Assembly (NCBI RefSeq): GCF_020618415.1 | Contig: NZ_CP085344.1 | Span: 3,495,001 to 3,559,000 of the forward strand | DNA from: Cupriavidus sp. MP-37 | GTDB lineage: Bacteria; Pseudomonadota; Gammaproteobacteria; Burkholderiales; Burkholderiaceae | Direction: 5' to 3' | DNA length: 64,000 nt | The notes under the pieces: generated by a model | Databases searched by the model: none | Told to the model about the DNA's origin: nothing | What the model saw: the letters and a program-made list of their open reading frames with translations, nothing else | Shown here: positions 34,246-42,496 of the stretch, one piece after another | Layout: every line of letters begins with the position of its first letter | Position numbering within the stretch: the first letter of the stretch is position 1 | Made by a program: the position numbers and the translations under genes

Positions 34246-35790
34246 ATGAGCCTTGCCGTCCTACGCAGCCGGGCCCTGACCGGCATCGCCGCGCCGCCGG
34301 TGCGGGTCGAGACCCACCTGGCCAACGGCCTGCCCGCCTTCACCATCGTCGGCCTGGCCGACACCGGCGTGCGCGAAAGCCGCGAGCGCGTGCGCGCCGC
34401 CATCCTCAACAGCGGCTACGAGTTTCCCAACCGCCGCATTACCGTCAACCTGGCCCCGGCCGACCTGCCCAAGGAGTCCGGCCGTTTCGACCTGGCCATC
34501 GCGCTCGGCATCCTGGCCGCCAGCGGCCAGATTCCGGCCGATGCGCTCGACGCGCATGAATTTGCCGCCGAACTGTCCTTGTCCGGCGAGTTGCGTCCGG
34601 TGCGCGGCGCGCTGGCCATGGCGATGGGGCTGGCGCGCGACAACGCTGCCCGCGCCGCCGCCGGCGAAGCGCCGCGCGCCTTCCTGGTCGCCGCCGGCAA
34701 CGGCGCCGAAGCCGCGCTGATCGAAGACCTGGCCGTGCACGCCGCCGCCACGCTGCGCCAGGCCTGCGACCACCTCGGCCCAGTCGCCGAAGCACGCCTG
34801 CCCCGCGCCATGCCGCCCTTGCTGCCCGCCGCCACCGGCCGCGGTCCCGACATGTGCGAGGTGCGCGGCCAGGCGCAGGCGCGCCGGGCCATGGAGGTGG
34901 CCGCCGCGGGCCAGCACTCGGTGCTGCTGGTGGGCCCGCCCGGCACCGGCAAGTCGATGCTGGCGCAGCGCCTGCCCGGCCTGCTGCCGCCGATGTCGCT
35001 GCAGCAGGCGCTCGAAGCCGCCGCCGTGATGAGCCTGACGCCGGGCGGTTTCCGCGCCGAGGCCTGGGGCCTGCGCCCGTGCCGCGCGCCGCACCACACC
35101 GCGTCGGGCCCGGCCATGGTCGGCGGCGGCGGCAACCCGCGCCCGGGCGAGATCTCGCTCGCGCACCACGGCGTGCTGTTCCTGGACGAGCTGCCCGAGT
35201 TCGACCGCCGCGTGCTCGAAGTCCTGCGCGAGCCGCTGGAATCGGGCCGCATCACCATCGCCCGCGCCAACGGCCACGCCGACTTCCCCGCCTGCTTCCA
35301 GTTCGTGGCGGCGATGAACCCGTGCCCGTGCGGCTACCTGGGCCACCCCGACCGGCCGTGCCGCTGCACGCCCGACCAGGTGCGGCGCTACCAGTCGCGC
35401 ATCTCCGGGCCCATGCTCGACCGCATCGACCTGCAGGTCGAAGTGCCCGCGCAGGACTAGGGCGAAATGCTCGACGGCCCGCCCGGCGAAGCCAGCGCCG
35501 CGGTGCGCGCGCGCGTGCTGGCCGCGCGCGAACGGCAACTGGCGCGGCAGGGCAAGCCCAACAGTGAACTGGGCGGGCGCGAGATCGAAGAGCACTGCGT
35601 CATGGACGCGCAGGCGCAGGCCCTGCTGCGCGGCGCGATGACGCGGCTGGCGTGGTCGGCGCGCTCGTACTTCCGCGTGCTGAAGGTGGCGCGCACGATT
35701 GCCGACCTGGCCGGCGCCGAGGTGCTGAACGCCGCGCACGTGGGCGAGGCGATCCAGTACCGGCGCGCGCTGCGGATGGCCGGCAGCTGA
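34246..35790 (+). pseudogene. comM: ComM (YifB) AAA+ ATPase gene with in-frame amber stop
   Basis: ComM is a hexameric helicase that drives branch migration in natural transformation. The first 404 codons are typical: [18 protein letters not shown], the Lon-like fold ([22 protein letters not shown]), Walker [17 protein letters not shown], Walker [14 protein letters not shown], and [16 protein letters not shown] at 35458-35460 stops translation after [12 protein letters not shown]. The same frame then continues for 109 codons (GEMLDGPPGEASAAV to RRALRMAGS) with the normal C-terminal Mg-chelatase-like domain. One base change from CAG or GAG explains it. The truncated product would lack the C-terminal helical domain. 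Confidence 0.88.
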
Positions 35791-35844
35791 CGACCGCGTC
35801 TCAGCGTGGCACGACCCGCCAGCGCAACCGGTCCGGCCGGCGGC

Positions 35845-37332
35845 TCAGGCCTCTTCGGACCATTGCACGCCCTCGCGCGCCATGAACGCCGACGAGGCCG
35901 CCGGCCCCCACGTGCCAGCCGTATAAGGCCGCGGGCCCTCGTCCTGCGCGCGCCACGCCTCCAGGATCGGATCAACCCAGGTCCATGCGGCCTGCAGTTC
36001 GTCGCGCCGCACGAACAGCGCCAGCCGTCCGCGGATGACATCGAGCAGCAGGCGCTCATAGGCCTCGGCGCGGCGCGTGGTGAAGGCCGAGTCCAGGTTC
36101 AGCGCCAGGCTCAGCGGCTTGAGCTTCATGCCTTCGCCCGGCTGCTTCACCATCAGCGTCAGCCGCACCGACTCTTCCGGCTGCAGCCGGATCACCATGC
36201 GGTTGGGCTGCAGCGTGCTGCCCGGGTCGAAGATCGAATGGGGGACCTCGGCAAAGTGGACCACCACCTCGGTCACGCGCTCCTGCATGCGCTTGCCGGT
36301 GCGCAGGTAGAACGGCACCTGGTTCCAGCGCCAGGTGCCAAGCTCGGCCCGCATCGCGACAAAGGTTTCGGTGCGGCTGTCGGGCGGAATCCCCTCTTCC
36401 TGCAGGTAGCCGCGCACCAGCTCGCCGCCGATGGCGCCGGCGGTGTACTGGCCACGCACGGTGTTGCGGCGCACGTCCTCGGGCAACATCGGCCGCAACG
36501 AGCGCAGCACCTTGAGCTTTTCATCGCGCACCGCGTCGGAGTTGAGCGACGCCGGCGGTTCCATCGCCAGGATGCTGACCAGCTGCAGCAGGTGGTTCTG
36601 CACCATGTCGCGCATCGCGCCGGCCTCGTCGTAGAAGCCGCCGCGCGTGCCCACGCCCACGGTCTCGGCCACCGTGATCTGCACGCTGCGCACGAACGGC
36701 GTGCGCCACAGCGGCTCGAAGATCGAATTGCCGAAGCGCAGCGCCATCAGGTTCTGCACCGTCTCCTTGCCGAGGTAGTGGTCGATCCGGTAGGTGCGGT
36801 CCTCGCTGAAATAGCGGCTGACCACCTCGCCGATATCGATCGCCGAGGCCAGGTCCACGCCCAGCGGTTTTTCCAGCACCAGCCGGGTGTCGTCGGCAAT
36901 CAGCCCATGGCTGGCGAGGTTGTCGCAGGTGGTGGCGAACAGCCCCGGCGGCATCGCCATGTAGTAGATCCGCAGCGCGTCGTTGCGCAGTTGCGCGGCC
37001 AGCGCCGGGTAGTCTGCGGCCTGCGCGGCATCGAGATGCACGAACTCCAGCCGCTGCAGGAATGTCTGCCATTTGGCGGTCTCGATATAACGCGCATCGA
37101 CAAACGGTTGGGCGCTTTCGTCGGCAAAATTGACAAAGGCCTCGCGGTCCCAGCGGTGCCGGCCCACGCCGATGATGCGGGTGCCGTCGGGCAGGTTGCC
37201 GTCGCGGTGGCACATGTAGAGCGAGGGCAGCAGCTTGCGCGCCGACAGGTCGCCGGCGCCGCCGAAGATGACGAGGTCGAGCGGCCGGGCGTCGGCAGTG
37301 CCGAAGGCAGAGACGGTGCGGGTGGTTGGCAT
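35845..37332 (-). CDS. zwf: Glucose-6-phosphate 1-dehydrogenase
   Basis: A 495-residue enzyme oxidising glucose-6-phosphate to 6-phosphogluconolactone with NAD(P)+. The nucleotide-binding loop VIFGGAGDLSARKLLPSLY, the substrate motif YRIDHYLGKETVQNLMALRF and VQITVAETVGVGTRGGFYD are all conserved. The start at 37332 has AAGGAG at good distance. It lies 90 bp downstream of the SIS gene on the same strand and may extend the nag operon. Confidence 0.97.
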   Translation of the reverse strand: MPTTRTVSAFGTADARPLDLVIFGGAGDLSARKLLPSLYMCHRDGNLPDGTRIIGVGRHRWDREAFVNFADESAQPFVDARYIETAKWQTFLQRLEFVHLDAAQAADYPALAAQLRNDALRIYYMAMPPGLFATTCDNLASHGLIADDTRLVLEKPLGVDLASAIDIGEVVSRYFSEDRTYRIDHYLGKETVQNLMALRFGNSIFEPLWRTPFVRSVQITVAETVGVGTRGGFYDEAGAMRDMVQNHLLQLVSILAMEPPASLNSDAVRDEKLKVLRSLRPMLPEDVRRNTVRGQYTAGAIGGELVRGYLQEEGIPPDSRTETFVAMRAELGTWRWNQVPFYLRTGKRMQERVTEVVVHFAEVPHSIFDPGSTLQPNRMVIRLQPEESVRLTLMVKQPGEGMKLKPLSLALNLDSAFTTRRAEAYERLLLDVIRGRLALFVRRDELQAAWTWVDPILEAWRAQDEGPRPYTAGTWGPAASSAFMAREGVQWSEEA

Positions 37333-37422
37333 GACGGGCTCCTTGCGTGCCGATGGGGCGTGGATGTTGGCCGGTCGCGGGGCAAGCCGGTCCGGGACAG
37401 TCATTGGCGGCAGTCTGCGGGA

Positions 37423-38463
37423 TCAGCGGGTCTCGGTCACCTTGCGCAGGTATTGCGGCTGGTCGGGATTGCGCCCGCGCGCGCGGGCCAGCGCGGGCGC
37501 GGCGACATAGAAGCTCTGGATCGCGCAGAGCGGATCCAGCAGCGGCTGGCCCGCCGGCACCAGCGGCAACTCCACCGGACCACCCGCATCATTCGTGCCA
37601 GCCGGTGCGGCCAGCAGCACCCGCGCGCCGCGCGCGCGCATCTCGGCGGCCAGCGCCAGCAGCCCGGCCTGCTCCGGCCCGCGCGGCGCGAATACCAGCA
37701 ACGGGTAGCCGGCGCCGATGATCTCCATCGGGCCGTGCCGCACTTCGGCGCCGGAAAATGCCTCGGCCTGGATGCCGGCGGTTTCCTTGAGCTTGAGCGC
37801 CGCCTCCTGCGCGATCGCCAGGCCAGCGCCGCGACCCAGCACCATCATGCGCTGCGCGCCGCGCAGCGCCGGCACCAGCGCCGACCAGTCCTGCGCCGCG
37901 GCCGCGCGCAGCACCTCGGGCAAACCGTTGCAGGCATCGAGCAAGGCACGCTCGCCGCCGCGCGCCGCCTCGAGCTGCCCGACCATCAGCGCCGACATCG
38001 ACAGCATGGCGATATAGCTCTTGGTCGCGGCCACGCTTTGCTCGGTTCCGGCGCGCAGCGGCAAGGCATGCGCGCACGCCTGCGCCAGCGGTGAAGCGGG
38101 CGCGTTGACCAGCGCCACCGTGGCGGCGCCGCCGGCGCGCAGCGCCTGCATGGTCTCGACCAGGTCCGGGCTGCGGCCCGACTGCGAGAATGCGACCGCC
38201 AGCTGCCCGGCCACGCGCAGCGCGCTGTCGTGCAGCGTCACCGTCGACATCGGCAGCGAGGCCACCGGCACGCCCAGCCGGCGCGTCACCAGCGCCGCGA
38301 AATAGCTGGCGGCGTGGTCCGAGCTGCCGCGCGCCACGGTCAGCACCGCGGGCCAGTCGTGCGCGGCCAGTTGCGCGGCCAGCGCCGCCACGCGTTGCGT
38401 GTCGGCCAGTTGCGCGGCGACCACGGCGGGCGCGCTCAGGGCTTCTTCAAGCATCAGCGACAC
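37423..38463 (-). CDS. SIS-domain glucosamine-6-phosphate deaminase (NagB-II/AgaS type)
   Basis: A 346-residue protein with two sugar-isomerase domains and no glutaminase domain. The first has TVARGSSDHAASYFAALV and AFSQSGRSPDLVETM; the second has MMVLGRGAGLAIAQEAALKL, AFSGAEVRHGPMEII and the C-terminal QPQYLRKVTETR. In nag clusters this type converts GlcN-6-P to fructose-6-P and ammonia in place of classical NagB. A GTG at 38463 with AAGGAG six bases upstream is preferred; an ATG at 38481 is the alternative. It overlaps the nagA end, suggesting coupling. Confidence 0.85.
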   Translation of the reverse strand: MSLMLEEALSAPAVVAAQLADTQRVAALAAQLAAHDWPAVLTVARGSSDHAASYFAALVTRRLGVPVASLPMSTVTLHDSALRVAGQLAVAFSQSGRSPDLVETMQALRAGGAATVALVNAPASPLAQACAHALPLRAGTEQSVAATKSYIAMLSMSALMVGQLEAARGGERALLDACNGLPEVLRAAAAQDWSALVPALRGAQRMMVLGRGAGLAIAQEAALKLKETAGIQAEAFSGAEVRHGPMEIIGAGYPLLVFAPRGPEQAGLLALAAEMRARGARVLLAAPAGTNDAGGPVELPLVPAGQPLLDPLCAIQSFYVAAPALARARGRNPDQPQYLRKVTETR

Positions 38464-39550
38464 AGCACTCTCCTTCGACATACACGCTGCGCACCGACAG
38501 CGCGCGGTCGAGCACCACCACGTCGGCCCAGCAGCCCTCGGCCAGCATGCCGCGCTCGGCGATGCCGAGGTACTGCGCGGGGTACAGCGACACGCGCCGC
38601 GACGCATCGGCCAGGTCCAGCCCGATCGACACGAAGTTGCGCAGCGCCTGGTCCATGGTCAGCACGCTGCCGGCCAGCGTGCCGTCGGCCAGCCGCACGC
38701 TGCCATTGGCCTTGTAGACGGCCTGGCAGCCGAGGTGGTACGCGCCGTCTGGCATGCCCGCGGCAGCGGTGGCGTCGGTGACGGCGTACAGGCGGGGGAT
38801 CGCGCGCAGCGCGGCGCGGATGGCGCCGGGATGCACGTGCAGCAGGTCCGGGATCAGCTCGGCGAACTCGGCATGCGCGAGCGCGGCACCGACCACGCCG
38901 GGCGCGCGGTGCCGCAGCGGCGTCATCGCATTGAACAGGTGGGTGAAGCCGCTGGCGCCGGCATCCAGCGCGGCCAGCGCGTCTTCATAGGAGCCGAGGG
39001 TATGGCCCAGCTGCACGCGCACGCCGCGCGCGGCGAGCTGGCGAATGATGTCCAGGTGCCCGGGCAGCTCGGGCGCCAGCGTCACCACCTTCAGCGGCGC
39101 GGCGTCGAGGTATTGCGCCAGTTGCTCAGGCGTGGCGATGACGGAGGTGTCCGGCTGCGCGCCCAGCTTGCCCGGGTTGATGTACGGTCCTTCCAGGTGC
39201 ACGCCTAGCAGCCGCGCGGCGCGCGCCGGGCGAGCGGCACAGGCGCGGCCAAGCGCCTGCAGCGCGGGCAGCAGCGCAGCGTGCGGCGCGGTCATGGTGG
39301 TGCCCAGCAGGCTGGTGGTGCCGAAGCGCACATGCGCGCGCAGGATCACCGGCACCGCATCCTCGCCGTCCATGAAGTCCTTGCCGCCGCCGCCGTGGTT
39401 GAGCAGGTCGACAAACCCCGGCAGCACGTAGGGGGCATCGTTGCCGGCGGGCGCGACCGGCACGCCCTCGATGCGCGCGATGCGGCCGTCCGCGCCGGCA
39501 TGGATCTCGCCGAAGACCCAGCCCGCCGGCGTCAGGATGTTTCCCTTCAT
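38447..39550 (-). CDS. nagA: N-acetylglucosamine-6-phosphate deacetylase
   Basis: A 367-residue amidohydrolase removing acetate from GlcNAc-6-P. YVLPGFVDLLNHGGGGKDFM is the metal-binding start, LLGVHLEGPYINPGKLGAQP carries the catalytic-site Glu and substrate loop, and VQLGHTLGSYEDALAALDAG with FTHLFNAMTPLRHRAPGVVG gives the His ligands. It lies between the porin and the SIS deaminase and works with them on imported GlcNAc-6-P. Confidence 0.95.
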   Translation of the reverse strand: MKGNILTPAGWVFGEIHAGADGRIARIEGVPVAPAGNDAPYVLPGFVDLLNHGGGGKDFMDGEDAVPVILRAHVRFGTTSLLGTTMTAPHAALLPALQALGRACAARPARAARLLGVHLEGPYINPGKLGAQPDTSVIATPEQLAQYLDAAPLKVVTLAPELPGHLDIIRQLAARGVRVQLGHTLGSYEDALAALDAGASGFTHLFNAMTPLRHRAPGVVGAALAHAEFAELIPDLLHVHPGAIRAALRAIPRLYAVTDATAAAGMPDGAYHLGCQAVYKANGSVRLADGTLAGSVLTMDQALRNFVSIGLDLADASRRVSLYPAQYLGIAERGMLAEGCWADVVVLDRALSVRSVYVEGECCVADA

Positions 39551-39592
39551 GGCAATGCTCTCCAGATCATCGGCTGCCGCGCCCGGCCACGG

Positions 39593-40657
39593 TCAGAACA
39601 GATGGATGATGCCGGCATAGGCCCCCTGCTGGTTTGCCCCCGCGCGCGGCATGGTGTCCGGCGAGGCCTCGACCGAAAACGTGGCGTTGCGCGAGTTGAA
39701 CACCGAGGCGACGGTGCCATACAGCGCGGTGCGCTTCGACAAGTCATACTTTGCTCCCACTGTGACAAGCGTGCCATGCCCGCCGCCCCGGTTCAGGGTA
39801 GCGTAGTAGACACCCGACAGCAGCGTCAGTGCCGGCAGCACGCGGTAGTTCGCGCCCACCCACGCCATCTGGCTGCGCGTGGCGGCATACGGGTTCTCCG
39901 GCGTGGCCACGGTGCCGGCCCACGACACGGTCAGGTTGTAGCCGGCAAACAGGCGCAGGTCATTGACCGCATAGCTGCCGCCGAGCGTGTACTGGCGCGA
40001 GCTGGCGTACAGGTTGTCCATGCGGCCCCGGCCATCGCGCAGTTCTTCGTAGATGCCGGTCAGGCTGAGGTTGCCCTGCGCGTACTTGATGGCCGCGCTC
40101 AGTTGCCTGCCGCTGCGCAGGCTGCCCGCGACGCCGTCGCTGCCCGCCTGCGCACGCACGCTCAGCCCGCGCCACGCGGGCGAGTTGTAGGTCACGGCAT
40201 TGGGGCGCGAGCCCCAGTTGCGGCCATAGACCAGCGTGGCGATCGAACTGGCCTGCAGCCCCATCGGATCGATCGCGCCGCTCTCGTCGTCGCTCAGGCT
40301 CATGGCCCGGCCCAGCAGCAGCGTGCCCCAGTCGGTGCCGGCCAGGCCCACCTGCGCGCGGCGTCCGAACAACGGATCGGAACGGCCGGTGCCCGAGGTG
40401 ACCATGCCCTCGAGGTTGAACACGCCGCGCAGGCCGCCGCCGAGGTCCTCGCTGCCGCGCAGGCCCCAGAAGCTGACGCCGTACTGGTTGCTGCCGAAGC
40501 GCAGGGTGTCGGCGTCGCCGCCGCGGCGGGCGATGCCGTTGACATAGTCAAGGCCGGCCACCGCGCGGCCGTACAGGGTGATGCCGGTGCCGGCGGCCTG
40601 CGCGCAGGCGCTGCCGGCCGACGCCGCGAGCAGCGTCGTCAATGCAATGCGTTTCAC
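39593..40657 (-). CDS. Gram-negative porin of the nag cluster
   Basis: A 354-residue general porin (Burkholderia OmpC-like family). It has a signal peptide from the GTG start (KRIALTTLLAASAGSACAQA), then GITLYGRAVAGLDYVNG, LRFGSNQYGVSFWGLRGSED, and the terminal AYAGIIHLF with C-terminal Phe. AGGAG lies nine bases before the GTG. Sitting between nagE and nagA, it probably admits GlcNAc or chitin oligosaccharides across the outer membrane. Specificity is inferred from context only. Confidence 0.88.
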   Translation of the reverse strand: MKRIALTTLLAASAGSACAQAAGTGITLYGRAVAGLDYVNGIARRGGDADTLRFGSNQYGVSFWGLRGSEDLGGGLRGVFNLEGMVTSGTGRSDPLFGRRAQVGLAGTDWGTLLLGRAMSLSDDESGAIDPMGLQASSIATLVYGRNWGSRPNAVTYNSPAWRGLSVRAQAGSDGVAGSLRSGRQLSAAIKYAQGNLSLTGIYEELRDGRGRMDNLYASSRQYTLGGSYAVNDLRLFAGYNLTVSWAGTVATPENPYAATRSQMAWVGANYRVLPALTLLSGVYYATLNRGGGHGTLVTVGAKYDLSKRTALYGTVASVFNSRNATFSVEASPDTMPRAGANQQGAYAGIIHLF

Positions 40658-40773
40658 GATCCATGGCTCCTGGATAGGCAATCGGTAGCCACCGGCGCGG
40701 CGGTCATGGCTGCCGCCGTCGCGTTCTGGCCGGTGGGGAATCGACCGCAGCGGCACGGCTGCGGCGGCGGGGT

Positions 40774-42441
40774 TCAGTCAGGCCGGGCCTGCAGGGCATG
40801 CCGGAGCGCGGCGGCGTAGCCGTCTGCCGCATGGCCGAAGGCGATATGCGCGATGTCGTCGCCGGTCCACATCAGCGGGCTGCCTGCGAGGCGCCCCGCA
40901 TGCACCCGGGCGCGCTCGCGCACCACCACGCGCAGCCGCGTCAGCGCCACCACGCTGACCGCGGCGATATTGGCGGCGCCGCCGAGCGCTTCGATCCACC
41001 AGCCGGGATCGAAGCCATCGGCTCCTGCCCCGGCGGCGGGCGCGGCCTGCTCCAGCACCGCGCGGATGTCGCCCGCGACCTGCTCGGCCTGCGGGCCGAT
41101 CACCACCTGCACCACGTTGGGGGCGCGCTTGAGCACGCCGCGCACGCCCAGAGCCCTGAGCCGCGGCTCGGACACCGCGCCGATATCGGCCACGTTCAGC
41201 CGCAGGCGTGTGGTGCAGGCATCGACCACGACCAGGTTGGCGGCCCCGCCCAGCGCCTCGACATAGCGTTGCGCCACGCTACCCGCGGCCGGCTGCGGCG
41301 CGTCGCCGGCGGGCGCCACGGGCGCGGCCTCGTCGCGGCCCGGCGTCGGCAGGTTGAAGCGGCGGATGAAGAAGCGGAACAGGCCGTAGTAGACCAGCGC
41401 ATAAGCCAGCCCCAGCGGCAGCGCCAGCCAGCCGCGGCTGGACAGGCCGTAGGCCAGCACGTAGTCGATCGCGCCCGCCGAGAAGGTGAAGCCCAGCCGG
41501 ATGTCGAGCAGGTGGCACAGCGCCATCGACAGGCCGGTCATCATCGCGTGCAGGCCGTACAGCAGCGGCGCCAGGAACATGAAGCTGAACTCGATCGGCT
41601 CGGTGATGCCGGTCAGGAACGAGGTCAGCGCCATCGAGAACAGCATGCCGCCCACCAGCGCACGCCGCTGTGGCGGGGTCTCGTGGTACATCGCCAGGCA
41701 GGCCGCGGGCAGGCCGAACATCATCACCGGGAAGAAGCCGGTCATGAACACGCCCGCGCCGGGATCGCCGGCAAAATAGCGGTGCAGGTCGCCGGCCACC
41801 GCCGCGCCGGTGGCCGGGTCGGCATAGTTGCCGAACACGAACCACGCCAGCGTATTGATCAGGTGGTGCAGCCCGGTCACCAGCAGCAGCCGGTTCAGCA
41901 GCCCGAACACGAACGCGCCGGCCGGGCCCGCGGTGGTCAGCCAGGCGCCGGCGACGTTGATGGCTGTCTGCACCGGCGCCCAGGCGTGGGCCAGTACGAT
42001 GCCGAGCAGCAGGCAGGCCAGTGCGGTGACGATGGGCACGAAGCGCTTGCCGGCAAAGAAGCCCAGGTAGGGCGGCAGCGCGACGCCGCGGTAGCGGTTG
42101 TAGAGGCCGCCTGCGAGCGCGCCGGCGACGATGCCGGCCAGCACGCCCATGTCGAGCGACTTGTCGACGGTCTTCATCACCGTGGTCAGCACCAGGTAGC
42201 CGATGGCGCCGGCCAGCGCCGCGGCGCCATTGTGGTCGCGCGCAAAGCCCACCGCCACGCCGATGGCGAACAGCAGCGCCAGGTTGGCGAAGACGGCGTT
42301 GCCGGCCTCGGCCATCACCGTGATGCCGAACACATCGGGCTGGCCCAGGCGCAGCAGCAGGCCCGCCACCGGCAGCACGGCGATCGGCAGCATCAGCGTG
42401 GCGCCCAGGCGTTGCATCCTGGGCAACAGGTCGATCTTCAT
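40774..42441 (-). CDS. nagE: PTS N-acetylglucosamine permease EIIC-EIIB
   Basis: A 555-residue membrane permease. The EIIC domain (about 1-365) has the glucose/GlcNAc family motifs GFFAGKRFVPIVTAL, GLLNRLLLVTGLHHLINTL and GITEPIEFSFMFLAPLLYG. The EIIB domain (about 390-465) has the phospho-Cys409 in VVVDACTTRLRLNV. A second EIIB-like copy (about 485-550, ALGGAANIAAVSVVALTRLR) follows in which the Cys position is Ala, so it cannot carry phosphate. There is no EIIA domain; NagF supplies it. I recall that nagE mutations give C. necator H16 the ability to use glucose. Confidence 0.93.
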   Translation of the reverse strand: MKIDLLPRMQRLGATLMLPIAVLPVAGLLLRLGQPDVFGITVMAEAGNAVFANLALLFAIGVAVGFARDHNGAAALAGAIGYLVLTTVMKTVDKSLDMGVLAGIVAGALAGGLYNRYRGVALPPYLGFFAGKRFVPIVTALACLLLGIVLAHAWAPVQTAINVAGAWLTTAGPAGAFVFGLLNRLLLVTGLHHLINTLAWFVFGNYADPATGAAVAGDLHRYFAGDPGAGVFMTGFFPVMMFGLPAACLAMYHETPPQRRALVGGMLFSMALTSFLTGITEPIEFSFMFLAPLLYGLHAMMTGLSMALCHLLDIRLGFTFSAGAIDYVLAYGLSSRGWLALPLGLAYALVYYGLFRFFIRRFNLPTPGRDEAAPVAPAGDAPQPAAGSVAQRYVEALGGAANLVVVDACTTRLRLNVADIGAVSEPRLRALGVRGVLKRAPNVVQVVIGPQAEQVAGDIRAVLEQAAPAAGAGADGFDPGWWIEALGGAANIAAVSVVALTRLRVVVRERARVHAGRLAGSPLMWTGDDIAHIAFGHAADGYAAALRHALQARPD

Positions 42442-42496
42442 TGGCGTTCTCCTCGAAGATGGTGCGCGCACAGCGCGCGTGGGTCGGGCGCGGCGT

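Noticed and set aside
35804..35825. TGGCACG at 35808 as a second sigma-54 promoter
   Set aside because: The -12 element is missing (GCCA instead of TTGC at the right spacing), and it lies between convergent gene ends.
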